A DNA stretch of 62,476 bases from Clostridium sp. (GCF_017888565.1 NZ_JAGHFX010000089.1:1-62476); one strand, 5' to 3'. Counted from the stretch's first letter, positions 17,179 through 27,000 are shown. The notes: generated by a model from the sequence alone, not told the origin. Made by a program: numbers and translations.

Positions 17179-17880
17179 TTATATCTTAAATATAACAAAT
17201 ATCAATAATGTTAATAAAGTTCCAAATAGAGCACCAACAATTACCTCCCAAATAGAGTGTACATTAGAATCTACCCTACTTTGTGCTGTTATTAACGCCA
17301 TTAAATAACTTAATACTATACATATAGGTTCTTCTGTTATCAACGAAATTGCTGTTGCTATTGAAAATGAAAGAGCACTATGTCCGCTAGGCATCCCACC
17401 TCTTAATGGCGTTCCTTCTCCAAAAATAGATTTTATTATTAAAGTAGCTAAAACTACAAATACTAATGCTATAAATATCATATAAGGTTCTGATTCCTTT
17501 ACCTTGTGTATTACATCATAAGACAAATCAGATATCTTATCCCAAAATATTATATATCCTACAAGCAACGCATTTATAGCTGTAACTAACACAGCTCCTG
17601 CTGATGCATTTTTTGCTATTTTCGCTAAAGGATGATAATGGTTGGTAGACATATCTATAGTTGCTTCTATTGCTGTATTAGTTATTTCAGCTCCAAGTAC
17701 TAATGTGATTGTAATTGCTAAAATAAGAAACTCTATCTTTGATATATCAAATAAAAAACATGCTAACAGCACACATAATGCTGCAAATATATGAATTTTC
17801 ATGTTTCTTTGTGTTCTCACAGTTTCTATAATCCCATTTATCGCATAGTTAAAACTCTCCACCATCTTCTTTATTTTCAT
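17179..17880 (-). CDS. Diacylglycerol/undecaprenol kinase fused to PAP2 phosphatase domain
   Basis: A 233-residue membrane protein with two enzyme modules. Residues 1-115 are a DgkA-type lipid kinase with the catalytic segment LGAEITNTAIEATID and KNASAGAVLV. Residues 130-233 are a PAP2 phosphatase domain with PSGHSALSF (164-172) and SRVDSNVHSIWE (201-212). In canonical PAP2 proteins the third motif is SRxxxxxHxxxD; here the last residue is Glu212. The fusion would place undecaprenol phosphorylation and dephosphorylation of a lipid pyrophosphate in one chain, consistent with lipid-carrier recycling. It lies between ybeY and era. Confidence 0.88.
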   Translation of the reverse strand: MKIKKMVESFNYAINGIIETVRTQRNMKIHIFAALCVLLACFLFDISKIEFLILAITITLVLGAEITNTAIEATIDMSTNHYHPLAKIAKNASAGAVLVTAINALLVGYIIFWDKISDLSYDVIHKVKESEPYMIFIALVFVVLATLIIKSIFGEGTPLRGGMPSGHSALSFSIATAISLITEEPICIVLSYLMALITAQSRVDSNVHSIWEVIVGALFGTLLTLLIFVIFKI

Positions 17881-17901
17881 AAGCTCCCCCCACTTATAGT
17901 A

Positions 17902-18402
17902 TTATCTTCTAATTTTCAATTTATTTAATATTTCTTCCTCTCTTTTTCTCATTCTTTTTTTATCATCTTCATCCATATGATCATAGCCTAATAAATGAAG
18001 AATCGAATGTACTACTAAATAGCTAACTTCCCTTTCATATGAATGCTCATATTCCTCACTTTGCTCTAAAGCTCTCTCCAATGATAAAACCATATCACCT
18101 AAAATCAATTCATCTCCATCTTTAAAAGTCTCATCAAAATCATAATTTAAATACATTTCACTAAAAACTTTCTTATCTTCAAAATCTAGCATAGGAAAAG
18201 ATAATACATCTGTTGCCCTATCAATATTTCTTGTTTCATTATTTATTTCTCTTATTTCTTCATTATCAACAAATAATAAAGAAATTTGATATTGACAGTC
18301 TACCCCTTCTTCTTTTAATGCAAAATCACAAACATTGCTTAATTTTTCTATAAAATCCTCTGTAACCTCTAATTTATTTTGTCTATTTTCAGTATATAAC
18401 AT
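17902..18402 (-). CDS. ybeY: Endoribonuclease YbeY
   Basis: A 166-residue metal-dependent RNase involved in 16S rRNA 3' maturation and rRNA quality control. The zinc motif is [13 protein letters not shown] near residues 131-143. [14 protein letters not shown] and [14 protein letters not shown] are typical family blocks. It lies between pgpH and the dgkA fusion, the usual Firmicute order. Confidence 0.95.
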   Translation of the reverse strand: MLYTENRQNKLEVTEDFIEKLSNVCDFALKEEGVDCQYQISLLFVDNEEIREINNETRNIDRATDVLSFPMLDFEDKKVFSEMYLNYDFDETFKDGDELILGDMVLSLERALEQSEEYEHSYEREVSYLVVHSILHLLGYDHMDEDDKKRMRKREEEILNKLKIRR

Positions 18403-18490
18403 TTTTATCTCCTTTATTTATTTTTTAAAATTAAAGGGAAAGGTATGATACCCTCCCCTACCAAATCCTTTATAAAATTTAATTACTCAT

Positions 18491-20560
18491 CTATTTTACT
18501 TTCTTTTCAGATGGATATTCAATTCTATGATGATATATTCCATCTAAGGTCTTAAGAAAAGTCTTTCTTATAACCTCTATATCTTTTAATGTTAAATCAC
18601 AGTCCACAAGTTGTCTAGAGTTGAGTTTATCATTTATTATATTATTTACCATCTCTTCTATTTTACCCTTTGTAGGTTCATTAATGGACCTAACAGCAGC
18701 TTCCACACTATCTGAAAGCATTAGAATACCTGATTCCTTAAAAGATGGAATTGGACCTGGATACCTAAAATCCTCTTCCTTAATCTCATCAGGCTTATCT
18801 GATGAATTCTTAAGTTTATAATAAAAATATTTAACTAATGTAGTTCCATGATGCTGCTCTATCATATCCTGAATCACCTTAGGAATTTTATGTTCTCTAG
18901 CCATTTCTAAGCCATCCTTTGTATGTGATAAGATAATTAATGTACTTAAATTAGGTGTTATTTTATTGTGTGGATTTTCCTTTCCCATTTGATTTTCACC
19001 GAAAAAGTATGGTCTTTTTGTTTTCCCAATATCATGATAATAAGCGCCTACTCTAGCCACAACCGGATTTCCTCCAACAGCCTCTGCAGCAGCTTCTGCC
19101 AAATTAGCAACCATCATACTGTGATGATATGTTCCCGGCGCCTCCATTAGTAATTTTTTCATTAATGGCTGGTTTGGGTTTGATAACTCTAGTAATTTTA
19201 TATTAGTAACTACATCAAATATTGATTCAAAGAAAGGCAATAGTCCAACCGCTAAAATCCCTGAAAGTAAAATACCTATTGCAGTATATCCAGTCTGTAT
19301 TAATATTTCTTTTATATTATTTGATGAAATCATACCTAAAGTAAATGAGAATAAAGCTAATATTCCAGTTATATAAATAGTTGAATATATTATATCATTT
19401 CTTTGCTGAACCTTTTTAAGTCCAGTTGACCCAAGAACAACACTTAATATTGATAAAACAACTACTGATGGATTAAATCCAACTATTATAGCTATAAATA
19501 TTATATTTAACAAGTTTACAACTAAAGATATCTTATAATCAATTAATATTGTCATAAGCATAGCACTACAAACTAATGGTATTAAATATGGAGAAATTAC
19601 ATTTACTCCCATTGAAATCAAAATTATTATAAGATTTATACTACTTATAAGTATGATCATTTTAGTATTTTTAAATACTTCGGGCTTTTCTTTAGATATA
19701 TATCTATATTGAATAAATAATACTAAAGCAACTAATATCCCTAAAGAAATAAATGAGAATAAGTAACTCTTTGTTGTACCATTATTTAAAAGGCCTAATT
19801 CCTTTAAAACTTCTATTTGCCTTTCAGTTACAGGTTCACCTTCTTTTACTATTATTTGATTCTTCTTTATTATTTCCTTTGGAACGCTCTTTTGAGCCTC
19901 TTTAACAGCTTCCTCCATTTTATCATTATCAACAAATTTATTTGGTTTAATTTGCATATGACATATATTCTTTAAAATGTCCTCTAAGTCTCTATCTATA
20001 TCACTATTAGATAATTGCTTATCTGCTATTGACTTTGCTTCTAATAAATCTTCATATTTATTTTCTTCTATTTCTTCCTTATAAACTGTTTCTAATACAT
20101 TTACTACTAAGTGCTGCACTTCAGATACTTTTTCCTTTAATTCAACTAATATTTTATACTCGTCATCAGTTAAACTAAATTCTTCTATTTTTTTAATTTC
20201 AGCTATTTTATCCTTTTCTTCCTTATCAGAAGAATTTTCAGATATAATCTTATTAAATAATTTATTAACATTTTCAATTGCTTGAGCTTTTACCTCACTT
20301 TTAACTATATACTGCTTATCTTCTCTTGCCTTAGCCATAGCTTCTTCTTCTTTTTGCTTAGTTGCAATTTCATCAACAGTATCAATAGGTGCTTTTATAT
20401 CTACAGTTGCTATATCTCCAACTGAAAGATTGTGTCTCTTAGGTGCAATTACTGTTAATAAAAGTAAATATATTACTAAAAATACAGTTAAATAAGTAAA
20501 CCCTCTTTTGTATTTTATATCATCTTTTTTCTTTCCTTTATTCCAAAACAAGTCCATCAC
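18491..20560 (-). CDS. pgpH: 7TM-HD cyclic-di-AMP phosphodiesterase PgpH (YqfF)
   Basis: A 689-residue membrane enzyme that degrades c-di-AMP to pApA. After one N-terminal membrane helix comes a large extracytoplasmic 7TMR-HDED domain, rich in acidic residues. Seven membrane helices (about residues 265-455) follow, then a cytoplasmic HD domain with YHHSMMVANLAEAAAE and YYHDIGKTKRPYFFGENQ. HHGTTLVKYFYY is a third family block. It lies between yqfD and ybeY. Together with the BusR-like gene at 57846 it suggests c-di-AMP control of osmotic balance in this organism. Confidence 0.93.
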   Translation of the reverse strand: MMDLFWNKGKKKDDIKYKRGFTYLTVFLVIYLLLLTVIAPKRHNLSVGDIATVDIKAPIDTVDEIATKQKEEEAMAKAREDKQYIVKSEVKAQAIENVNKLFNKIISENSSDKEEKDKIAEIKKIEEFSLTDDEYKILVELKEKVSEVQHLVVNVLETVYKEEIEENKYEDLLEAKSIADKQLSNSDIDRDLEDILKNICHMQIKPNKFVDNDKMEEAVKEAQKSVPKEIIKKNQIIVKEGEPVTERQIEVLKELGLLNNGTTKSYLFSFISLGILVALVLFIQYRYISKEKPEVFKNTKMIILISSINLIIILISMGVNVISPYLIPLVCSAMLMTILIDYKISLVVNLLNIIFIAIIVGFNPSVVVLSILSVVLGSTGLKKVQQRNDIIYSTIYITGILALFSFTLGMISSNNIKEILIQTGYTAIGILLSGILAVGLLPFFESIFDVVTNIKLLELSNPNQPLMKKLLMEAPGTYHHSMMVANLAEAAAEAVGGNPVVARVGAYYHDIGKTKRPYFFGENQMGKENPHNKITPNLSTLIILSHTKDGLEMAREHKIPKVIQDMIEQHHGTTLVKYFYYKLKNSSDKPDEIKEEDFRYPGPIPSFKESGILMLSDSVEAAVRSINEPTKGKIEEMVNNIINDKLNSRQLVDCDLTLKDIEVIRKTFLKTLDGIYHHRIEYPSEKKVK

Positions 20561-20582
20561 CCTCTAATCCCTATAGTTTTTT

Positions 20583-21722
20583 TTAATAATCCACTGGCTC
20601 ATTATTTACTATATTTTGCTCTACAACAAATACTACATTTACTATTATATCTCCATCAGAATTGTCCTTTGTACTTATTATTCTATCAACCACTTTTGCT
20701 TCTCTAGTTAAATTATTATAAAGAGATTCCTCTAACTCCTTTACTGCATTATCAATTGCCTCTTCTTTTGTGTATGTAACTGGGAGTTCCTTTTTTTCAA
20801 AATAATTAGCCTTCTTTATAATTTTTCCACTCTCTTCTATTTTATCATACTCTTTAAAATCTTTTATAGCTTTTTTCAGATAAATTTTTTTTCCGAATAT
20901 TTCTATATATATATCACTATCTTTCTCACCACTTCTTTTCATCTCTGTACCCTCTACTTTAGTAGTCATACTCTTTTCATAAAAAGTATTTGCCATAACT
21001 ACACCTTCTGGTACAACTTCATATGGATCTTCCTCTTTACCATTAATTCCTTCTATAACAACATCACCAGCTTTCACCATATCTCCAGCATGAACTGCTG
21101 ATCTACCAGAAAAAGCATAAACCCTACTTACTTCTCCATCCATCTTTGCAACTAAATTCCCCTGCTTTTCTTCTTTTACTTCTGGTGGGTTTACTTTTTC
21201 TTCTATAAATATCTTCAATGTTGAGCCTTCTATTCTAGCCCTTAACCACAAAACATCAGAATTTACATTTTCCAGTTTCTTTTCTACATCTTTAACATCT
21301 ATTTTATTTTTACTTATTCCTGGCTTTATCCCTATTTCATATAATTGTTGTCTTAACTCATAAGGTGACACATTCTTTTTAGTAGTTATTTCTATGCTCC
21401 ATACATAGGTAGAGAGATATAGTAATAATACAACAAATATTCCTCCTCCTATAGCTAAAAATAATTTACTTTTTAGTTTTCCTATAAAAAATAAGATTCC
21501 AGTACTTCCTACGACTTTACTTTTACCATTTAATCTTTTTACAACATCTATTAAAACATCATAATCATTATAATCAATTGTTATTCTAATAGTTGCTATA
21601 TCTACTCTCTTAACATTTATAACATTTATATTTTCACTCCACAATATGTTTAAAAGTCTCTCCGGTTTTAATATGTTAACTTCAACTACTACTTTTCCAC
21701 TATCAAAAATTCCTGTTGCCAT
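20583..21722 (-). CDS. yqfD: Sporulation protein YqfD
   Basis: A membrane protein required for sporulation in Bacillus. The ATG at 21722, preceded by CGAGGTG, gives 379 residues; an earlier in-frame start at 21758 would overlap yqfC more. The N-terminal part is hydrophilic, one membrane helix lies near residues 85-107 (LFLAIGGGIFVVLLLYLSTY), and the large outer C-terminal region includes LWLRARIEGSTLKIFIEEK and AKMDGEVSRVYAFSGRSAVH. It begins one base after the yqfC stop, so the two are coupled. Confidence 0.9.
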   Translation of the reverse strand: MATGIFDSGKVVVEVNILKPERLLNILWSENINVINVKRVDIATIRITIDYNDYDVLIDVVKRLNGKSKVVGSTGILFFIGKLKSKLFLAIGGGIFVVLLLYLSTYVWSIEITTKKNVSPYELRQQLYEIGIKPGISKNKIDVKDVEKKLENVNSDVLWLRARIEGSTLKIFIEEKVNPPEVKEEKQGNLVAKMDGEVSRVYAFSGRSAVHAGDMVKAGDVVIEGINGKEEDPYEVVPEGVVMANTFYEKSMTTKVEGTEMKRSGEKDSDIYIEIFGKKIYLKKAIKDFKEYDKIEESGKIIKKANYFEKKELPVTYTKEEAIDNAVKELEESLYNNLTREAKVVDRIISTKDNSDGDIIVNVVFVVEQNIVNNEPVDY

Positions 21723-21723
21723 A

Positions 21724-22002
21724 TTACACCTCGTATGATATAGATTTAAATTTTCCACTAATTGTTATTGTAGAATCTCCAATATAAAGTATTTCAAAAT
21801 TTTCACCTTCAATATTAATGGCCTTTACTTTTGTATTTACTTTTATAACATTTCGCTCAAATAATATTATTCCTTTATGATTTTCTATTGTTATTTCATC
21901 ATTTCCTATAATAGTTATTTTAGGAACATTTAAAACTATATCTTTAGGTAAGTCAAAAGTTTCTGCTATAATTTCTCTGCTCTTCTCCATTTTTCTTTGC
22001 AT
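21724..22002 (-). CDS. yqfC: Sporulation protein YqfC
   Basis: A 92-residue YabP/YqfC-family protein. KSREIIAETFDLPKDIVLNV and ITIIGNDEITIENHKGIILF are typical. It is paired with yqfD, as in spore formers generally, and has AAGGAGAG before its ATG. Upstream on the minus strand near 22050 there is CATAAAGT, reminiscent of a sigma-E -10 element, which would fit mother-cell expression; the -35 is not convincing. Confidence 0.9.
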   Translation of the reverse strand: MQRKMEKSREIIAETFDLPKDIVLNVPKITIIGNDEITIENHKGIILFERNVIKVNTKVKAINIEGENFEILYIGDSTITISGKFKSISYEV

Positions 22003-22128
22003 AATCTTCTCTCCTTATATTTTTCCTAATAGTACTTTATGATAAATATATATAGAAAATTACTTATAATTTATTTGAGTTTATAAAGTTAACAGTTCCA
22101 ATGCCTTAAAAATATATTTCAGCATAAC

Positions 22129-22167
22129 AAAAAAAGCAAGAGGAACTAATTAAGTTCCTTTTGCTTT
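22129..22167 (-). terminator. Terminator downstream of rpsU region
   Basis: AAAGCAAGAGGAACT and AGTTCCTTTTGCTTT form a 15-base stem with one mismatch around AATTA. On the minus strand it is followed by a run of seven Ts. It would end transcripts from rpsU and the decayed gene before yqfC. Confidence 0.85.
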
Positions 22168-22235
22168 ATTTATTAGTTAATATTCTTCTTATAAATTGAC
22201 TTTAATTTGTCATAACTAAGCTAATTAAAACCTAG

Positions 22236-22440
22236 CTATCTTTTAAATGTTATTAACACCGATGGTGTAGCCGTTCCTTTAATAATTATATCTTTTCTTT
22301 TATAACTGCTGAGGAAGGTACTATAACAAGATCTACCTCTTCAGAATATCCAATTAATTAAATCCTGTTTATTCCCTTAAATTCAAGTATAATAATTCTT
22401 ACACTTATTTTTGCTAAAATATATAACTATAGTCCTCAAC
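22236..22440 (-). pseudogene. Remnant of a decayed coding sequence
   Basis: The 22168-22543 stretch has no intact gene. On the minus strand a coding-like trace can be read: ILAKISVRIIILEFKGINRI, a TAA, then GYSEEVDLVIVPSSAVIKEK, then after a one-base shift IIIKGTATPSVLITFKR and a stop at about 22236. Composition resembles protein rather than noise, with one stop and one frameshift. I do not recognise the family. In many Clostridium genomes yqeY follows rpsU, but this trace does not look like YqeY. Confidence 0.4.
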
Positions 22441-22543
22441 CTTAATGTATTATAAATAATACATTCAGACTTATTGGATAAATTGTAGACTCCAATAATA
22501 GCTTTTATTTAAGTTCTATTAAAATTTCAAACCAAAATAGTTC

Positions 22544-22720
22544 CTACTTGAATTTTCTCTTTCTAGCAGCTTCTGATTTTTTCTTTCTCTTCACGCTTGG
22601 CTTTTCATAGTGTTCTCTCTTTCTAACTTCTGAAAGAACTCCAGCTCTAGCGCATTTTCTCTTGAATCTTCTTAATGCACTTTCAAGTGTTTCGTTTTCT
22701 CCAACTTTTATTTCTGACAT
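22544..22720 (-). CDS. rpsU: Ribosomal protein S21
   Basis: A 58-residue small-subunit protein, translated directly: it starts [19 protein letters not shown] and continues with [20 protein letters not shown] and a lysine/arginine-rich tail ending in RKRKFK. Length and sequence are typical of S21. The ATG follows a GGAGGGAGGG site. A strong promoter lies about 65 bases upstream of the start, so it has its own transcript although hinT, mtaB and prmA lie just upstream on the same strand. Confidence 0.96.
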   Translation of the reverse strand: MSEIKVGENETLESALRRFKRKCARAGVLSEVRKREHYEKPSVKRKKKSEAARKRKFK

Positions 22721-22791
22721 CTATTATCCCTCCCTCCGCTAGCTCAAATTAATTAATTTAACTCAGCTACGGGCTTAATAACACACGCTAT

Positions 22792-22820
22792 ATTATACAA
22801 TAGGCATATCTTAAAGTCAA
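22792..22820 (-). promoter_or_regulatory. Sigma-A promoter of rpsU
   Basis: On the minus strand: TTGACT at 22820-22815, 17 bases, TATAAT at 22797-22792. Near-consensus; it leaves a leader of about 65 bases before the rpsU ATG. Confidence 0.8.
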
Positions 22821-22840
22821 CCTCTCAGATAAAAAACTAT

Positions 22841-23182
22841 TTAACCTGGTGGCCATTTTAATTCTCTTTGCCCTAGCACATGAAAATGAATATGATCAAC
22901 TGTCTGCCCACCATCTTTTCCACAGTTATTAACAATTCTATATCCTGCTTCATCTATATTTAGTTCTTTTACTAGTTTATTAATAACTAAGAAAATATGT
23001 GAAATAATATTTGAATTTTCTTCATTTAATTCATTCACACTTTTTATATGCTTTTTAGGTATAACTAAAAAATGCATAGGCGCTTCAGGACTTATATCGT
23101 GAAAAGCTATGACCTTTTCATCTTCATAAAGCTTTTTACTTGGTATTTCACCATCTGCAATTTTACAAAAAATACAATCCAT
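22841..23182 (-). CDS. HIT-family nucleotide-binding protein (HinT)
   Basis: A 113-residue histidine-triad protein. DCIFCKIADGEIPSKKLYED opens the domain, and the HIHFHVLG triad is at about residues 98-105. Such proteins hydrolyse nucleoside phosphoramidates and adenylylated amines. CxxC at residues 3-6 may bind zinc. It is downstream of mtaB and upstream of rpsU. Confidence 0.93.
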   Translation of the reverse strand: MDCIFCKIADGEIPSKKLYEDEKVIAFHDISPEAPMHFLVIPKKHIKSVNELNEENSNIISHIFLVINKLVKELNIDEAGYRIVNNCGKDGGQTVDHIHFHVLGQRELKWPPG

Positions 23183-23317
23183 AAACTCACCACCTCTCTC
23201 AATTAATTAATGAAAGAATTGTCATAGAAACTCAGTAAGCTGAATTTCTTTTTATCATAATTTAGCTGAAGTTAAATTATTTCATTAATTTTTTTCATTT
23301 CACTTCATTTTTTCATT

Positions 23318-24622
23318 CTATAACAGTTTTGCTATTCCAATTTCATTTTCTGCTGCTGTTATTTCTATATCAACTATTTTACCAGTAACGTCTGCACATG
23401 TACATGGTACTTGAACCTTTATATAGTTTCTTGTATATCCTTCATAGATGCCATCTTTACCTTTTACTTCTGTTTCTATAAGTGCATCCATTTCTTTTCC
23501 TATAAACTTCTCTATAAATTCTTTTTCATTTTTATTACTTAATTCTATTAGTAGCTTACTTCTTTTTTCCTTTATGCTTCCATCAATTTGATTTTGCATA
23601 TCTGCAGCTTTGGTTCCTTTTCTTGGACTATATTTAAATACATGAGTTTTAGTAAGCTTAATATTTTTTAAGAATTCATACATTTCATTGAATTCCTCTT
23701 CTGTTTCTCCCGGAAAACCAACTATAACATCTGTTGTTATAGATACATCTGGCATAGTTTCTCTCAATAATTTTACTGAATCAGCATATTCTTTTGCTGT
23801 ATATCTTCTATTCATTCTCTTAAGTGTAGCATCACATCCACTTTGTAATGATAAATGGAAATGTGGACATAACTTCTTAAACTTCTTTATTTTTTCTATA
23901 ACTTCAGGAGTAAAGAATGCTGGCTCAATTGATCCTATTCTTATTCTTTCTATTCCCTCAACTTTTTCTATTTCTTCTATTATGTCTATTAAATTAACAC
24001 TACCTTCTAAATCTAAGCCATAAGAAGCTGTATGTATTCCTGATAAAATTATTTCTTTAAATCCATGTTCTGCTAATTTATTAACTTCTTCTAATACCTT
24101 CTTAGGATCTTTTGAACATACTGACCCTCTTGAATATGGAATTATACAATATGTGCAAAATCTATTACATCCATCTTGTATTTTTAAAAATGCTCTAGTT
24201 TTATCTTGATATTCTTCTATATTTAATTCTTCAAACTTTCTATTTTTAAGTACACCTTCAACATGAACTTGTGATTTACCTTCATCTCTAGCTTTATTTA
24301 CATAGTAAACAACATCACCTTTATTTCTTGTTCCAAGAACTACATCTACTCCCGGTATTTCTGAAACTTCCTTAGGTGCAATTTGTGAGTAACATCCTAC
24401 AACTGCTACTGTAGCATTCTCATTTAATCTTCTTGCTCTACTTATAATTTGTCTTGATTTTTTGTCACCCATATTAGTAACAGTACAAGTATTTATTACA
24501 TATACATCAGCTGCTTCACTAGCATCAACAACTTCATAGCCTTCTCTAATAAATTTTTCGGCCATTGCTTCTGATTCATATACGTTAACCCTACATCCTA
24601 ATGTAGAAAATGCAACTTTCAT
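23318..24622 (-). CDS. mtaB: tRNA t6A37 methylthiotransferase MtaB
   Basis: A radical-SAM enzyme that converts t6A37 to ms2t6A37 in ANN-decoding tRNAs. The 434-residue protein has the N-terminal UPF0004 domain with three cluster-binding Cys (STLGCRVNVYE, NTCTVTN, VVGCYSQ). The radical-SAM motif is CNRFCTYCIIPYSRG, and the C-terminal TRAM domain follows. It starts 2 bases from the rsmE stop, forming the usual prmA-rsmE-mtaB run. Confidence 0.95.
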   Translation of the reverse strand: MKVAFSTLGCRVNVYESEAMAEKFIREGYEVVDASEAADVYVINTCTVTNMGDKKSRQIISRARRLNENATVAVVGCYSQIAPKEVSEIPGVDVVLGTRNKGDVVYYVNKARDEGKSQVHVEGVLKNRKFEELNIEEYQDKTRAFLKIQDGCNRFCTYCIIPYSRGSVCSKDPKKVLEEVNKLAEHGFKEIILSGIHTASYGLDLEGSVNLIDIIEEIEKVEGIERIRIGSIEPAFFTPEVIEKIKKFKKLCPHFHLSLQSGCDATLKRMNRRYTAKEYADSVKLLRETMPDVSITTDVIVGFPGETEEEFNEMYEFLKNIKLTKTHVFKYSPRKGTKAADMQNQIDGSIKEKRSKLLIELSNKNEKEFIEKFIGKEMDALIETEVKGKDGIYEGYTRNYIKVQVPCTCADVTGKIVDIEITAAENEIGIAKLL

Positions 24623-24624
24623 TA

Positions 24625-25377
24625 TTAATTTCCTCCTAAATCTCCTAGCTCATACTGAACTAAAGAAGTAGCTACAAAACCTGCTGTCTCCGTTCTAAGG
24701 ATTCTACTTCCTAAAGTTACTATATAAGCCCCATTTTCTTTTAGTTTATTTATTTCATCTATCTCAAATCCACCTTCTGGACCAACTAGTATTCCAATAG
24801 TTTTTATTTTAGATTTTTCTATATCAGTCTTATTAAATAAAGTTTTAATTCCAAAGTTTTCTGCATTTTCATATGGAACTATAACTATGTCTAAATTCTT
24901 CATCTTATCTATAGCTTCATCAAAACCTATTGGATCAACTACATTTGGTATTAAACTTCTTTTACTTTGCTTAGCTGCTTCTAAAGCTATTCTATTTAAT
25001 CTATCTAACTTTTTAAAATCGCCTTTTAGCTTTATATCAACTCTTTCTGTTAAAGTTGGTATAAACTCAGTAATTCCAAGTTCTGTACCCTTTTGTACTA
25101 TTAAATCCATCTTTTGCGCCTTTGGCAATCCTTGAAATAAATATATCTTTACACTACTTTCATTGTTTATTTGAAGTTTTTCTTCTATTTCAACAAGCAC
25201 TTCTTGCTTAGTTATAGATGAAATAGTTGCTAAAAACTCTTCACCATCACAATTATTTAAGACTATTTTATCCCCTTCATTTAGCCTTAATACTTTATAT
25301 AAATGTTTTACATCATCACCTAATATTTTGGCTTTATTATCTATAAAATTTTCTTTAGGAGTAAAAAATTTATGCAT
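24625..25377 (-). CDS. rsmE: 16S rRNA (uracil(1498)-N(3))-methyltransferase RsmE
   Basis: A 250-residue SPOUT-class enzyme that methylates U1498 of 16S rRNA. The N-terminal PUA-like part (HLYKVLRLNEGDKIVLNNCD) is followed by the knotted domain with LVQKGTELGITEFIPT, ILVGPEGGFEIDEI and LGSRILRTETAGFVAT. The AAGGAG site and 18-base gap after prmA support co-expression. Confidence 0.95.
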   Translation of the reverse strand: MHKFFTPKENFIDNKAKILGDDVKHLYKVLRLNEGDKIVLNNCDGEEFLATISSITKQEVLVEIEEKLQINNESSVKIYLFQGLPKAQKMDLIVQKGTELGITEFIPTLTERVDIKLKGDFKKLDRLNRIALEAAKQSKRSLIPNVVDPIGFDEAIDKMKNLDIVIVPYENAENFGIKTLFNKTDIEKSKIKTIGILVGPEGGFEIDEINKLKENGAYIVTLGSRILRTETAGFVATSLVQYELGDLGGN

Positions 25378-25395
25378 TGTTCATTCTCCTTAAAA

Positions 25396-26337
25396 CTATT
25401 TTACTTTGGCAACTATACAGTTCCATTCCCCATCTTTATTTATTTCTACTACTTCAAAACCAGTTTCCTCAAGCTTTTTAGTAACCATATCTGCCCTATC
25501 ATGTATTATTCCTGAAGTAATAAAGTATCCGTTATCCTTTAAAACTCTTTTTACATCTTCCGTTAATATACATATAACTTCTGCAATTATGTTAGCAACA
25601 ACTATGTCTGCTTTTCCATCAATTACTTCCACTAAATTACCATATAGTATTTGTATATTATCTAAATTATTATAACCAACATTTTCTTTAGCAGATTCAA
25701 CTGCAACCGGATCTAAATCAACTCCAACAGCCATTTTAGCACCAAGCTTTGCTGCTGCTATAGCAAGAATTCCTGACCCGCATCCAACATCAAAAACAGT
25801 ACTATCTTCCTTTACATACTTTTCTAAAGATTGCATACACATTCTTGTTGTTTCGTGTGTTCCTGTTCCAAAAGCCATACCAGGATCAAGCTCTAGTACT
25901 AACTCTTCCCCCTGCACATCATATTCTTCCCATATAGGCTTTACAACTATCTTTTCTCCAACCTTTGTTGGCTTATAATACTTTTTCCATGTATTAGCCC
26001 AATCTTCTTCAAACATTTTTTCACTTTCTACTTTAGCTAATCCTGTATCAATTCCAAGTTCCTTAATTTCAATCATTTTTTCATTTACATAATTTAATAT
26101 CTCATCTATATTATCTTCTTCTGAGAAATAAGCTTTAACAACTGCAACTTTACCTTTATGCTCTAATACATTAATATCTGCAAAATCCCAAGTTAATGGT
26201 CCTTGTTCTCTTTCTAATATGTCATTTGGATCTTCAATTGCAACTCCTTTACAATCTAATCCATAAAATATTCCTGAAACAGGTTCTAGTGCTTCACTTT
26301 TAGTTATAACTCTAACTTCTATCCAAGTTCCTTGCAT
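25396..26337 (-). CDS. prmA: Ribosomal protein L11 methyltransferase PrmA
   Basis: A 313-residue enzyme that trimethylates ribosomal protein L11. The N-terminal substrate domain is followed by the SAM-binding motif [20 protein letters not shown] near residues 182-201 and the NIIAEVI motif. [18 protein letters not shown] is family-specific. In Bacillus it follows dnaJ directly; here tpx and a siroheme reductase gene are inserted. Confidence 0.95.
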   Translation of the reverse strand: MQGTWIEVRVITKSEALEPVSGIFYGLDCKGVAIEDPNDILEREQGPLTWDFADINVLEHKGKVAVVKAYFSEEDNIDEILNYVNEKMIEIKELGIDTGLAKVESEKMFEEDWANTWKKYYKPTKVGEKIVVKPIWEEYDVQGEELVLELDPGMAFGTGTHETTRMCMQSLEKYVKEDSTVFDVGCGSGILAIAAAKLGAKMAVGVDLDPVAVESAKENVGYNNLDNIQILYGNLVEVIDGKADIVVANIIAEVICILTEDVKRVLKDNGYFITSGIIHDRADMVTKKLEETGFEVVEINKDGEWNCIVAKVK

Positions 26338-26454
26338 TTAAATCAGTCCTTTCAAACATACTTTGACTAATTTATTATTTTACACTTATGTTAACTTTCT
26401 GTCTATATTTAAAATTAAAGTAATTAATTCCTTTTAAATAAATTATAAAATTAT

Positions 26455-26497
26455 AAAAAGTAAAAGTACTTGGAATACCCAAATACTTTTACTTTTT
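26455..26497 (-). terminator. Terminator of tpx
   Basis: AAAAAGTAAAAGTACTTGG and CCAAATACTTTTACTTTTT form a long stem around AATAC, with one bulged base. It directly follows the tpx stop and ends in a T-run on the minus strand. Confidence 0.85.
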
Positions 26498-26502
26498 ATA
26501 TA

Positions 26503-27000
26503 TTATTTTGCTGATTTAGCTGCCTCTAAAATTTTATCGTAACTTGGTTCACTTGTTATTTCATCAAGATACTCAACAAAAGTTACAATCCCATTTGAAT
26601 CTACAACAAATGATGCTCTTGTTAATAATCCTAATTCTTTTGCATAAGTTCCAGTTGCCTTAGCAAAACTTCTATCTTTATAGTCTGATAAAGTCTTAAC
26701 CTTTTCTACTCCTTCTGATCCACACCATCTTGCTTGTGCAAATGGTAAATCCATTGAAATAGTATAGCAAGTTACTCCATCTAAGTTATCTACTTCTTTA
26801 TTAAATCTCTTTACTTCCATATCACAAACAGGTGTATCTATTGAAGGTACTGTTAAAAATACTCTAACACCTTTTGTATCACTAAAAGTAAATTCTCCTA
26901 AATCATTTGTTGCAACTGAAAAATCAGGTAACTTATCTCCAACACTTAATGTGTTTCCTTCTAATGTTATTGGTGCACCTTGAAATTTTACTTGTTTCAT
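26503..27000 (-). CDS. tpx: Thiol peroxidase Tpx
   Basis: A 165-residue atypical 2-Cys peroxiredoxin that reduces peroxides with thioredoxin. The peroxidatic Cys is in SIDTPVCDMEVKRFN and the resolving Cys in QARWCGSEGVEKV. It has its own terminator and a 151-base upstream gap, so it is probably a single-gene unit. Its place beside a siroheme reductase suggests a redox island between dnaJ and prmA. Confidence 0.96.
   Translation of the reverse strand: MKQVKFQGAPITLEGNTLSVGDKLPDFSVATNDLGEFTFSDTKGVRVFLTVPSIDTPVCDMEVKRFNKEVDNLDGVTCYTISMDLPFAQARWCGSEGVEKVKTLSDYKDRSFAKATGTYAKELGLLTRASFVVDSNGIVTFVEYLDEITSEPSYDKILEAAKSAK

Noticed and set aside
22168..22543. Small RNA or riboswitch in the rpsU-yqfC gap
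   Set aside because: No known riboswitch or RNA core was recognised; the trace looks more like a decayed reading frame.
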